The position numbers and the translations under genes are program-made. From assembly GCA_024509875.1 (NCBI GenBank), contig JAMPIV010004254.1:62001-126000 (forward strand): DNA of 64,000 nucleotides. Reading direction: 5' to 3'. This stretch comes from Oreohelix idahoensis (lineage: Eukaryota > Mollusca > Gastropoda > Stylommatophora > Oreohelicidae). The notes below the pieces were generated by a model. That model made no database searches. It worked only from the letters and a program-made list of their open reading frames with translations, and was not told the origin of the DNA. Positions within the stretch are counted from its first letter, which is position 1; each line of letters starts with the position of its first letter. This document shows, piece after piece, positions 25,001 through 37,475 of this stretch.

Positions 25001-28000
25001 CAGTCTTTTTTGCGGGGTTTACTTCATTATAGTGGGATTTGAGATGTGAAGGGGAAAGATAAGGTAAAAAGATTTGGGATGAATTAGGAAAAGGGCAGAG
25101 GTTGCTGTTATAGGATGTAGACTAAGGAATGAGTAGGTATAGAGAGTCGAATGATATTATAGATAAGATAGATATATGGTAGGTGGTTACGATGGTTTGG
25201 GTTAGGGTGTTTATGATTGTATGTTGGTTGTTTAGTTGTAGTTAATCAGATGATTGGTTTCTATAAGGTAGCTTGTAGGGTGGGATGGATGATATGAGTT
25301 GATTATAAGTGTGATTGGTAAAGCTGTGAGGATGGTTGTTTGGAATGATTTTAAAGGCAGTGTAGGTAGTAGTGTTATGTGTGAAAGGAAGATTAATATT
25401 TTAATCTGGATAGGAAAATGGGGAGGGGAATCATGTGCAAATAAGGTGGAGAGGATAATATAAGTGTAATGCTGGTTTGATGGATCTACAAAGGGAGTTT
25501 AGTAGATATACCTCCTTACATGTGGAGGTATGTAGAATAGGTGGGGTTTGGGTCTGGAGAGGTATTTGAAGGGTATGGTTTTTTGGACAGTTGTAGAATG
25601 TGTTGAGAGTGTGATTATTTGTGTGAATCGAGGTTGATGTCGACAGCGTGTGTTGATGTAGGTGGGTATTGTATGATTAGGTAGAATTGTGTGGAAATGA
25701 AAATTTTGATAGGGTGTAAGGTTGGTGAGAAATTAGTTTATGGGAGTGTTTAATTGAAAATGGAAAGGATTTTTATTATTATGGGAGTAATTAGGTTAGG
25801 TGAATAGTTGTGAATTATTGGATGTCAAGGAGTGTGTCCCTGTATTGAATCTTGTGGTTCAGGGATTATGAGGTAGTAAAGTATAGTGTGGGTCAAGTAT
25901 TTGATAAGTGCATGGGATAAGGACTCGGCACTGTATTAGGTTCATGGTGGGACATGATTGTGCAAGGGAGCTTCGGAAATATAGTAATGAATCATTGAGG
26001 TGTCAATGGTCTTTTTGTTTTAGGCTGAGTGGGGGAGTGAGATCTGGTAATTTTTGGGATGAGATGTGGGGTGGATAGGTGATTTAAAGAGTGAACATAT
26101 AATTTATGGTTCATTTTTTTTTTATAGTAATGTGTTGAGGGTAATGTATATAGTACTTTGTTGGATGTAATGTATAATAGGACTGAAGTGTTGGGTAAGC
26201 ACTCAAGCTGCGACTTTTTGTTTGAGGATTAATGATGGTTGTAGTATAGAATTGATGATGAAGTATAGTTTTTTTGTTAGTTTTGTATGTTTATCTTTGG
26301 GGGTTAGAAGTTGGTTATATTAGAGGAATAGGGTGTAGCATGACATTTTTGGGTAGATAGTGAGGTGACAGAGTCACAATGAGGTAATTATGTAGGTAAC
26401 GAGTAGTTTGTATAAGGGTTTTGGTATGGATAGATTGTATTAATGCTGTTTTTATAAGTAGAGGTGATGTAGTAGGTTGTGGAGTAGGGGGAGGGAATGA
26501 TTTAATTATATGATTTTTTTTGTATGGTTGTGTGATTACCTGTGAGTGGTATATTGCGGGGGTAAGTGGATATGGTGAGGTAGAGTAGTATTGTTATACT
26601 GGTGAGGGTATTGTTGTGAGGGATGGGGGTGGGGGGGGGGGGGGGAGGGTAGTGGGGGGGGGGGGGGGGGGTAGAGGTGGGGGGACATAGATATGGTGAG
26701 TGTTTTTTTGATATTAGATACATTTTAATATTAGAGGAGGGGTTGATTGGGTGTTTTTGTGTGTATTGAGAGGTGGGGTTATTTTATAGTGATGGTGGAT
26801 AATGGCGTTGGTGATTGGGTGATTTTATGTGTTGCATTGGTAGTGGATTAACTATATATGACGGTATGAAGGGTTGTGGATCTCTAGGGAGCGGATAGAA
26901 TGTAGGGGTTAATTTTATGTTTGTTTGTGTTAGTAGGATGAGTAGATATATATGATATGACCTCATTGGTATTGAGAGTTTGGTCTATTTTGTGGGGGGA
27001 GCTAGAGGAATTATAATTGTAATTGGGATACACTATTTTTGGGATGAGATTAGAGTTGGGGGTTGTTTTTTGTTTTGATAGATTTGAGGTGATTTAATTA
27101 TACTGAGGAGAGGAGTCACAATGGTGTATCTACTTGACAGAGAGGTTGGGTTGTGAGGTGTATATGAGATCTTATGGTGAATGTTTTTTAGTGGATTTTG
27201 GAGTCAATCTATATGGAGATAATACACTTTTGGTGGTCATGGAGGTGGGTTCTAAGTGTATTAAAGTTTGGTGAGTTGTATTTATTGTGGAGTATGGGGG
27301 TAAGGTATGGTTTGAAACTGTGATTTTGGTATTTTGGTGTGAATTTGTGTATGATTTTTGTTGCATAGTGAATAGTGGTATATTTTGTAGAGGTAATTAT
27401 ATTAAGAATTATTGGGGGGAGTGTAGATGAGGTTGTATGTTATGTTGGGGTGTAGCGTGCAGGATACGGAGGAGTGTGGGGTGGGAGTTACTGTCTATAA
27501 TTAGTTATGTGGATGTATGATTAAGGTGAGGTTAGGATTGGGTGGGATAAGTAGATGAATGTAAGATATTGTGGACATGTATCGTTTTGTACGAGAGATG
27601 AGGTTGACACAGAGGGGTTTTTGGATTGAGACACAAGGGGATGTTGAGTCCGATGTTATGTTAGGGTTGCAACAGAGTGTTGAAGGAGATATTTTATTAG
27701 TGAGGGGGGGAGAGGGTGACTCAAGTGGGTTACTTGCGGATATGTAGTGCGAGAGTTGGTATTGAATGAGAGATATTTTTAGGATATGGAAGATATATAG
27801 TGTGTATACTGGAGCATGGGTTGGTAATGTTGGGTTGACTACGAGAACAAATTGGTATTGACATCATACCCCAGTCATCTTTTTATGTACAGTTTAGGGT
27901 ATGGGATGGGTATTTTATGGTTGGTTGACAATGTATAGATACACGCAGTGTGTGTGGTGGGTATTGCGGGGGGAATTATATGATAGGTTGGTAAATATTA

Positions 28001-31000
28001 GACGGGGTTTATATGAGAGGGGATGTAGGTGTTTGTATAGAAGTGTAGGTGTTTGTTGACGAATAGCAGTTGTAGCTGAGACTTGTTGTGTGATACTAGG
28101 GCGGATGGGTGTGGTATTGTTGTTATTGTAGGATATGGTGTACGTGGTGGGAGATGGAGACAACTTAGGGGATTAGTTGGGATTTGAAGTGGAAATGAGT
28201 ATATGTAGATGTAGGTGGATGGGGATATGGGGAGGATTTGGTATGGGGGGTGGAAGGGGGGAGAGGTTGTGTTGTATTTGGGGGGGGGGGGTTGGATTGT
28301 TTTTTTTGGGAGAGTTGGGGTTGAGTTTGGTATATTTGAGTTATGTAGGTGTATTATGTGGTTGAGGTTATGATGTTGTGGAAAGTTATTGTGTATTGAT
28401 GAGAGTGGATAAAAATAGGGTTAAATACAGATATATAGATAAATTAGGAATATAGTTAATAATAAGAATGGGGGATGTAGATAATTAGGGAGAATGAATA
28501 AGAGAATGGGAGGGGGATATAATATGAAGAGGTATAAATTATTTTTTAGGGGGGTATGAGTTATTATTATAGAAGGGGGGGAAATGATGGTGGTGGGGGA
28601 TTTGAATAAATATTAGGGGTTATGTTTGATAGGGAAAGGTTGATACTGTGGAGGGGATAGGGGGGGGATATATGGAATGATAGTGAAAGGGAAGTGGGAA
28701 TTAGGTGGAGGTATGGTAATGAGTTTGTAGAGTATGTAACTGGGGTGAGGTTTTTAAATGTATGGAGTATGATGTTGTTTTTTGATTAAGTAGATTGTGG
28801 AATGAAAATTGTCGATGGATAATGGGGGTTAATATTTTAAGGTAGAGGGTTGGTTAATGGAGGGAGATTGAGGGTGTATTTTTGGTTTGTGGGTGGTGGA
28901 ATATGTGTTGTGGGGGGTAGTATTGATATTTAGGGTGGATGTGTTTGGTGGTGTTGTTAGATGTTAAAAGGAAAGTGATTTGGTTTAAGAGTGATTTTGG
29001 ATTGTTTGAGTAGTGTTATGGTGGTGGGTTGGTGGGTATTATGTATGTATTTTTATTGTTGTGAATTATATTGTATTAGGAGGTATAGTATTGTAAGGTT
29101 TTTACTAGAGTATCTTTTATTAGGAATGAGAGTTAGGGATTGTTATTTCGTTGATAGATGTTGTGATGAAAATATGTATTTGGGAGATTGTATTAATTGG
29201 TTTGTGGTGTGGATATTTAGAGATAGTTTTGAGGGGGGTGGGGAAAGGGTAGGAAGGAGGAGGGGGGTGAAGTGAGAATGTAATGATTTGATGGATGGGG
29301 AAATGATAGAGAGGGAGGAGGGTTGGATTATTATTGGGTGGGAATAGGGAGAGAGAGGAATGAAGGAGATATGGAAATGGTGGAGGTTAAGTGATAAAAA
29401 GTTATGAGATGAAGAATAGGGATGTATTTAGTGATGGTGGGAGGGTGTGGAAGAGAGGATGGGGGGAGTTCTGGGTTATTGGTTGTGTTGTTGGGGTGTG
29501 GGTGGGTGAGTGCAGTTTTTGGTTGGGTGAGGAGGGTTGGGATATTTTTGGGAATAGAGACGCGTAGGAGGGAATGAGTTACGGGATATAATGATGATAG
29601 TAGGGAAGGAAGATTTTTAGGTTGGGTGCGAAAGGGGATCAGTAGAGGTAGAAAGGTGGGGATAAGATAAAGTGACGGCAGTAGGTTTAGGGTGTTTTGG
29701 GCCGGAGAAGGGGATTGGTTTTGGCGGGCGGGGATGTGCTAGGCAGGAATCTGGGATGTGATGAATGATATTTGGAAGTGGAAGGTGGTTGGGAGTTTAT
29801 TGGGTGGTAGTGTTATAGGATGAAGGGGTGCAGGCGAGGCAGTTGAGGGCGCCCTGGATGGCGCCATAGGTCAAGGGGGGAAGGTCTGGGTTGAATTTTA
29901 GGGGGATTGCTGTGAAGGTGGGAGGAGGGCGGAGGAGTGAGAGGGGGAAAGGAGTAGGAGTTTGGAGGGAAGGGAGACCGACAAAAGGGATAGTTGCGTG
30001 TGGTATGAGGGAAGCGGGAGATGTTTTTATGAGGAGTTTATATGGTGATCGTTATGGGAAGTTTACTGTGTTATTAGTGGTATTGGTAGTGCTTGGGGAT
30101 GTTATGCATTCTGAGGGTGAAGCATATTTACAGTATGTTTTATGGGATGGAAAGTTTGGTATTTTCTTTGGAGTTGGTTTTGTTGGGTGTTGTCATGAGG
30201 GAGTTTTGGGTGGGGGGACTATTTATTTGAGATTGGTTTGGTAGTAAGGATTGTGTTAGTATAGGAAAGTTCTTGGTTGTATGGTTGCTATACACAGGAG
30301 GGTTTGGTTTCAGTGTTTCTGGGGGGGTTTTCGGTTGTATTAGATTTTTCTCCCGACCCCCCCCCCGTGGGGATCCCCGCCCCCCCACCCCCCACCTGTA
30401 CCCCCCGTACCATTTGTATGATCCCCCCCCCCTCCCCCCCCCCCAGGTTTAACACAATGTTAGGGGGGAGTAGATTTTGAGTATCTGTTTAGTTATATGA
30501 TAGAATATTTTTGGGGATCTATTATAATTATTCATGGGGGGGGGTTACAGGGTGCGTTTTATGAAGATTGATATATGGCGGTTGATGGTATTATGTAATA
30601 GATTGGGGGGAGTTATTGGCAGATGTTCTGTGTTATAATAATCCCGGGATTGGTTTGGGAACAGGTTGTGGGTTTTAATGTGTATAAATGGTATAGGATT
30701 CGGTGGTTTAGAAATTATAAAAATATGCTTATAGTTTTGGGAGTGTTATTGGTTAATATGTTTAGCTTGAGTGGGTATTCAGTTGTTGGGTTTGTGGTAC
30801 ATGGGGGAGTTTGGCTATTTTTGGTATGGGCAGGGTTATTTTTAGTGTATAGGAACATGTTATGTGAGGAGGGGTTCTGGGTGATTACACATGTTTATCG
30901 GGGAGAGGGGTTTTTGTGATGGGTGGGGGTGTGGGGTCACAATGTTTATATGTGCACGTATCGATGGTTAGGAGTTAATGTGAGTTTATGAGTATGTTAG

Positions 31001-32560
31001 TTGTATAGGTTTAGTTTGAGTGGAGAATTAGGGAGTTTAGAGGTTAAGGGTGTATTGGGGGAGGTGGGGGGGAAAGGGGATTGCGGGATTTGGATGGGGT
31101 GCAGGGTAGTGATCGGGGTTTGTATGGGGGGGGGGGGACGGGGAGGGAGGTGGGGGTTTGTAATGGGGGGGGTTTGGGGGGGAGGGGGTAGTGGGGGGGG
31201 TGGGGGGGGGGGGGGGTTGGGGGGGAGTAGGGAGAGTGGGGGAGTGATTAGAGGATGCGTATGGGAGGGTTGATGAGGGGAGCACGACTAGAGGGGGCAA
31301 GGGTAGGAGTGAAAAATTTGGCTAGGGATGGTGGGTGGAGGTTGTGAGAGATAGGGGGTGAGGGAGGTAGAGGGTGCGGGGATCAGTGGGTGGATCACGC
31401 AGACGGCGGAACTATCACTTGTTCACCCAGAGTTTTGACCTGAGCCAGTTCAGGTTAATGTCGTAGGAAGTCCAGCTGGGCCTGCATGGCGGAGGCGTCG
31501 TAACAGGGGCCAACAGAGGGGGTAGGAGGGCGGGGGGCAGCGGTGCCGTAGGCTGGGTTGGGTTTTGAGATAACGGTTTTGGGGTGGGGTTTTTGGATAG
31601 TTATTCGTGAGTTACAGAGGGGGTTGGTTTTTGGAGGTTTGGTTGTTGTAGAGTCTTGACTTGCTGGTGGGTCAGAAGCGAGGGGGTGGGTGTTAGTTGA
31701 AGCTTTTTGTTTAGGTAAAATAATTTTATGATGTCTAATACGGGTTGTTTAAGTACCCCGTCGTTATTGAGTCTGTATGTAGATTTTACAGTGTCGTTTT
31801 GTCACGAGTATAGTTGACAGTATGTGATAGTAGGGTTGTGTCATTTTTTGGTTAGGGTTGAGGTGATTGTTGTAATGTATATTAGCTTTACTTGTAAAGT
31901 GATTATGTGACATTGTATTTATGTGTATTGATTGCGTGGTGGTGTGTTTTTTTATCATAGACTTAGCAATTTGTAGTGAGAAGTTATTAAAGAATGAATT
32001 TTTTTAATTTGGTATCTTTGATTTTTTGAGGGGGGGGAGGGGATAGGAGTGGTTGTAGGAGTTTTTGTTCACATGTTGGGTTAGTGTTATTGTGTTGGAT
32101 TTGAGTGGGTTTATTTTTTTGGGTATGCGTTAAGGACGTTTAGTGGAGTTTTTTTTATTTTTATTGAAATTGTTTATGGTGATGAAGATTGTATAATAAT
32201 TTGGGGGGGAGTTGTAAGTAGGTAGTTAGTAGGTGGAGGGAAAAGGAGTATGGGGGTGGGGTGTGGGGGGGGTTGGTGTGTGAGGGGGGAATGTAGTGAA
32301 GTGAGGGAGGGAGGAAGAAGGGGAAGGGGGAATGGATTGAGTGGGAAGAGGGGAAGGATTTGTGGGGGGGTTGGGGGGGGAAGATAATGAGGGGGTAGAG
32401 GGGGGGTAGGAAAGAGGGGAGGGGTGAAGGGGAGAGGGGGGGAATGGAGGGGGAGTGGGGGGGTGAAGTGAGGAGAAATGGAGGGGATTATGGGGGGGAA
32501 TTTAAATGAGGTTGGGGGGGTAGGGGGAGTAGGGGGGGGGAGGCTGGGGTTGGATTTGTA
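22060..32560. other. G-rich, C-poor block of doubtful sequence quality
   Basis: The plus strand is G/T-rich with long G runs, and C nearly disappears between about 25 and 29 kb and again from 31.7 to 32.5 kb. Stop codons are rare in some minus frames only because of this bias, so short open frames mean little. Two small islands with normal C content stand out (29690-29890 and 31375-31560). A C-rich patch lies at 30350-30445. The known noisy copy at 34.3-36.0 kb shows the same G-run insertions against its clean partner, which suggests sequencing or assembly error. No gene is called. Confidence 0.7.
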
Positions 32561-34309
32561 GCCTTGACGTAGCGTCTGGGTGGTGTAATACCTAAAGGTG
32601 AAATCGTTATATCGTTACTTATTCAGCAAGGCTAATGGACATTTCTAACTAACATCCGTTGACTGGCATTAGCATATAATATATAAGTCCTCATGCGGTG
32701 CCTCGTCTCAGCCTCAGCTGCCAAGGTAGTAATTTCAATTTCTCAGCACTGCGTAAATTCTCGACGATCCAGCGCTTGCATACTATACTAACTAACAATT
32801 CTGGTCCATCAGCAAATGGCGACTAAGCGTGGAAAGCTTTTTTTATTTTTTTAATTTTATTTTAAAGCATTGCTTAAATATAATATTTTTTTCTAAAGGT
32901 AAAATATATTTTAATATTATTCTGTAATTTATTAATACTACTTAAAAGTGAGTTAATTTAACGAGTGGTCTTCGTTACCTGTCCTAAAAAATTAAAATTG
33001 AAGATTATTAAATTATATGCAATTATTTTAATTATTTTTAAATTTAGAGTTTAATTTAATACTATGAAATGGTAATGAAAGCAGTAACGTTACAGAGCAA
33101 TAGCACAGTACCTGATTTTTACAACACCTTTACATTCAAGCAAGACAAAGAAAATAGATTCGTAGAAAACTACTAAAATATAAAATGTGGGAACTAAAAA
33201 TAGGATATACGTAAAATACCTAATTTTGAGTTAATCTACGATAAATAAGTTACGACAAGACAGTTGACAATTCTGCACAGCTTGTAAAATAGACATCCAA
33301 TTAGTTGGTAACAAACTTATTACGACATTGTCCAGGTGTATACTTTGCTCAGAAAATACATTTCACTTCACTACATGTATCAATTTATAAAACTAAGGTA
33401 TACGAGGGGTTATAATGGGAACTATATAATCACAACGATTAAACTTGACAAGAATCTTAATTAACAGCTAAAACAGATACTATTAAGATAAGTGAACAAA
33501 GTCCGATTTACCAAAAAAGCCTTCAGCGATCGAACCACTAAACTAACCAGCAAGGAATCTCTAAGCCTTGGAACCGGATAATTAGTCGCTCAATTGAAAC
33601 CAAAAATAAATACCTATAAACATAATCTGCAAAATAGAGCCCAATCTAGCTTCGAGATGAACGGCTCTCCCGTTTTAATTCAGATCTACCTCCTAAATAC
33701 CGCCCACAGAAAACATTGAACCTATTAGAACAAAGCAAGCATTTAATAAAAGAAACAGTGGACATATTACAAGATTAAGCTGCAGCTAAACTTGTTAAAA
33801 CGGTCGTAAATAACAAACCACGAATACGTTTTTAACTTAATCTCAACCGGCTAAAAAAAAGCAATAACCCTCAGCATGCCAAGTGAGGCTAACTGCCTGA
33901 TGTAAGAGACCATCTACTGGTAAATACCCGAAATTATAACTGGGGTTAACTCATAAATTAAAGACGGATCATTACTACCCTTAACAATTATTTAAAAACT
34001 TGACAGGTTAAAGTCACGAATAAGGTTCACATGATATCCTAGACAAATGGGATGACCGTATAAATAGGCTGCAAGGTCCACCCAGGGGATGTTGACCGCC
34101 TGGATGAAGAAACTAAAATTCCAAAATAATAACAAAAAGCTGCAAACAAAACCGAGTTTTGAAAGTAGGGGGACACTTAAGATTATCGATTCCGAAAAAA
34201 AATAGGTAAAAGGGTGGTACTAATATATCAACGAGAGCCACCATCTAATTGGCCGCCCAAACTATAATTCCTAGGTCCCTCTTTTTTTATTAAGTAATTA
34301 TTATACTGA
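32561..34309. other. AT-rich stretch, no gene recognised
   Basis: Normal base mix returns. No protein, rRNA or tRNA could be supported. A G run at 34434-34447 suggests the same error type as its neighbours. Confidence 0.4.
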
Positions 34310-36030
34310 TAGGTTGGGTGCTGTTGCACATATTATTGATAGTATTAAATCCCCAGCCTGATTTGTTATCCTACTGCGAGAATGTGAAAAGTAATAAACT
34401 AATTTAATCAGCAGATCCGCTAAATATGCCAAACGGGGGGGGGGGGACATCCCAAAGGTCGTAGGACGGGGATTTGTGCATCAACAAATTCTCCTTACTC
34501 AATCAATGGTGCGGCCAAACTGGGGATTAAGTTCACAACTTCTGTTAATAATTTCAATAAGACTTCCGATAAAAAATATAATTGATAACAAGCCGCCATA
34601 ACCCACTCGGGGGGTGAGTTACAAGTTCATATATGGTATATTAACAACCAGGCGGGGATCACGGGGGAGGGACGGGACGGAGGATACATTTCAACTTAGG
34701 TGACTGGATGATATTGGGGCAAGGGGGATCGTGAGGGATTTCACATCAGGATAGATGGGACGCATGTCCTCAATCAAAAAATTCAAATAACTATCTCAGA
34801 GAATCCAAAATGAAAAGTTCTTACTAGGTCTCGAGTGAATACATCAATATCATAAGGTCAATGAGATGTAGAATTTTGTAAAAGTACAAATGTTTACATT
34901 GATCAAGGTTGACCTTTGGGGGAGCCGTCAATATTAAACCCCCCCCAAATAAATAAAAAATAAACATATAAGGATAATTGGTTTAGTGATTAATAATCCC
35001 GAACTTGAAGTAGGATGGTTTCGGGGGGGCATATGCTAAAAGAGAGGTCCTCATCAACAGTCATCAGTAGATATTTTTTAAGTGCATGTTCCAACTAAAG
35101 AACCTTCTAGGCATACTTAAATAACTATTATGGTCCATAACACAAATGTATACGGGTTAGGGATATATACATACGATGTATTTGGCCGTTGACTGACCCC
35201 AAATATTAACCTTCCTACAAATTCTATATATAATCGTATAAATCCACGGTTTTACCCTTGATCACTATTTGAAATAGGCCATAAACAGCATAAAAAAAAT
35301 AAATCTACAAAAAGTACCAAAATCCATTTTCGAGATACAGGCTAAGATACCCTGACAATCGATTAAATAATCGACTACTTTGGAGAACAGTCCATTCTCA
35401 ATTATAAAGGGCATTTAATCTTAAAATTAGTAACTAATAGCGGTGGTTCTAAAACGAATGAATACACAAACGTCGATGAAGACAAAGGACATACCGCTAT
35501 AAGGGCGACTAAATTCTTATCCGCAATCCACACTCAAAAGGGTCTAAAACTATACAATATTCAATACATTTTGGGGCGCGGGGGCGCGGGGGACCTGTGT
35601 CCTAAGGGCGACGGGGCGTCCGAAGTACGTGTTGCATCAAAACAACGGGTTTTCGGAACTCCCCAAGCTTACGCTGTTTGGGTCCTATGTGTAGGTGGGA
35701 CATGGGTCTTCTGGGGTGCTTCTCAAAGCCCACAGATGACGTCACGGGGGCTGACGTCTAGATACAACGAGCGTTTCCTGGTTAACCCCGAATAGGCGGG
35801 CCTTAAGGTGCCGGCGGGGGAGAAGGGGGACGGGGGGGGGGCGGTGGTGCGGGGGGGGGCTAATGAAAACAAACTCACGCAAAAAGACCTTACTCTCATA
35901 AAGTCGGTGCCCGCAAAAGAAGTGTTTATTACAGAGGTGGGACAACATATTATGAATCAACAGATCCAAAAGGGGACTAGCATTCAATCATGTAAAGGAG
36001 ATTTAGCGTCACGTCTACGAACAGTGTGGC
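34310..36030 (+). repeat. Direct repeat, noisy copy of 19.9-21.0 kb
   Basis: Collinear with 19860-21020 but about 45% longer, because of scattered insertions, notably G-rich pieces (for example 35568-35625 and 35812-35862) that are absent from the partner. This pattern looks like uncorrected long-read sequence. It may be a true second copy read poorly, or an assembly duplicate. Confidence 0.75.
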
Positions 36031-37244
36031 GACTAGGGGACAGATAATGTTTCACAATTAAAAAACCTCGTCCTGGTGCATTTTTTAACAATAATTTTAA
36101 CTTTATAACAACGAACGTACCAATGGATTAATGGCAAATTATATTATAAATTTATGTTCAGGCTACCCCGCACGAAAATACCAAAAACGGAAGTGTGTGT
36201 GTGCAACGGAAAGTGATTTAGCAAAACAAAATTATCATTCAGATGTGCTATTCCAGTGGGTCGACAAGAGTAATGAAGCAGAATCATAATGTCCCTTGTA
36301 TGTAAAGGCGGGCACAATTTTTTGGTATCAGTAGCAAATAAAGGTGGGCGGCTGAATATTAAAAAAAAAACATATAGGAAAAACAGCAAAGCAACGTCGA
36401 AAGCGGCGCGGATTGGGCGTGTCAGGGGAATGTTTTTGCAACAACAGATCAAAACAGTACCTTTTTAAAATTTATTATTTTTAGTAAATTACCAAAGAAA
36501 TAAGCGGAGGAAAGGCTTGAAGTTGCCGCAGTCGAGGGTGCTTTTTGCCTTATGGTACATACTGAAAAGAACATCACAAGCTCTTCGTTTTCAGATCTAG
36601 ATGGGATTGGTAAACTTATACGCTTTTACAGTGTTACTCTACTCAAGAATGCGTTCCGACGATTGTCAGAAAATTGCCGATCAAAAAATTCTAAGTTCTC
36701 TCATGTGCCCAAAACCAAAACAGCTGCTAGTTATCATTTTCTGTGATTGCACCAAGCATTCTACTAGAAGCAGCTTTGGAAGGCACTGAAGGAAAGATTT
36801 CCATTAAAGGCACTCTACTTTGTGCAGTACAATTTCAAGGAGCTATCATGCTCTAATTTCTATGCATATTTAAAACGTAGCCCAACTTTGTTGAAGAAGA
36901 TTTTATGATCAGAAAAATATAAGTAGGCACAAAATCAATGTGATTTTATTAGCTTATTGTTTGAATGTAAAATACAAATATGTTTCAAGGTCTTGTAGTT
37001 ATGGAACAAAGGTGCCCTACATTTCGTCCTCCTTTTTATGACCAAAAAAAAGGCATGTGTCCTCCTTTTTGTGTTGAACAATATGGCCACCCTATTGTAG
37101 CCATTGAATAAATAAGATAACGTAAACAACATAATAAATCAGAACATGGGCACAGGCACATTGATCCAATGAATCTATATCACGAATCGAAAACTCAGCC
37201 GATAATACAATACTGAGGCATGTACTAAACTGAAGGAATATGCC
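36031..37244. other. Right end of the second hAT and flank
   Basis: 36540-36960 may be a decayed 3' part of a transposase, but no motif is certain. 37015-37094 holds sub-terminal words GGAGGAC and the terminal repeat. Beyond the TSD (37095-37102) is a short AT-rich flank before the LINE. Confidence 0.4.
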
Positions 37245-37475
37245 TTCACACTAGATAAAAATCAGAAGAGTCACTAAAAGAGACTTGTTATTTTCTGATG
37301 ACGCTGCAGTCAATACTGAAAGTCAACAGGAGCTTCATAGATTGATAAATCGCTTCACCATTCACCCAAGCATCATCCAAGGACTAACAAGTCCCTCATC
37401 ACAACCGTCCCCAAATCTAAAGAAAACACATATTCAGGTGTCCGATGTTAGATTATCTCATTCAATCTCTCATCG
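37245..37475 (+). mobile_element. LINE reverse transcriptase, left half (split by hAT)
   Basis: Encodes RDLLFSDDAAVNTESQQELH, the RT catalytic block (F-x-DD), then a damaged stretch containing NLKKTHIQVSDV. The reading continues across the insertion at 39899 (DNYELTVVHHFTYL), which proves the interruption. Confidence 0.82.

Noticed and set aside
22503..31300. Many open frames of 60-117 codons in the G-rich block
   Set aside because: They arise from low C content and G runs (few stops in some frames), have Gly/Val/Trp-rich or Pro/His-rich composition and no domain.
33780..34270. Possible organellar rRNA-like stretch
   Set aside because: No conserved rRNA core segment could be identified.
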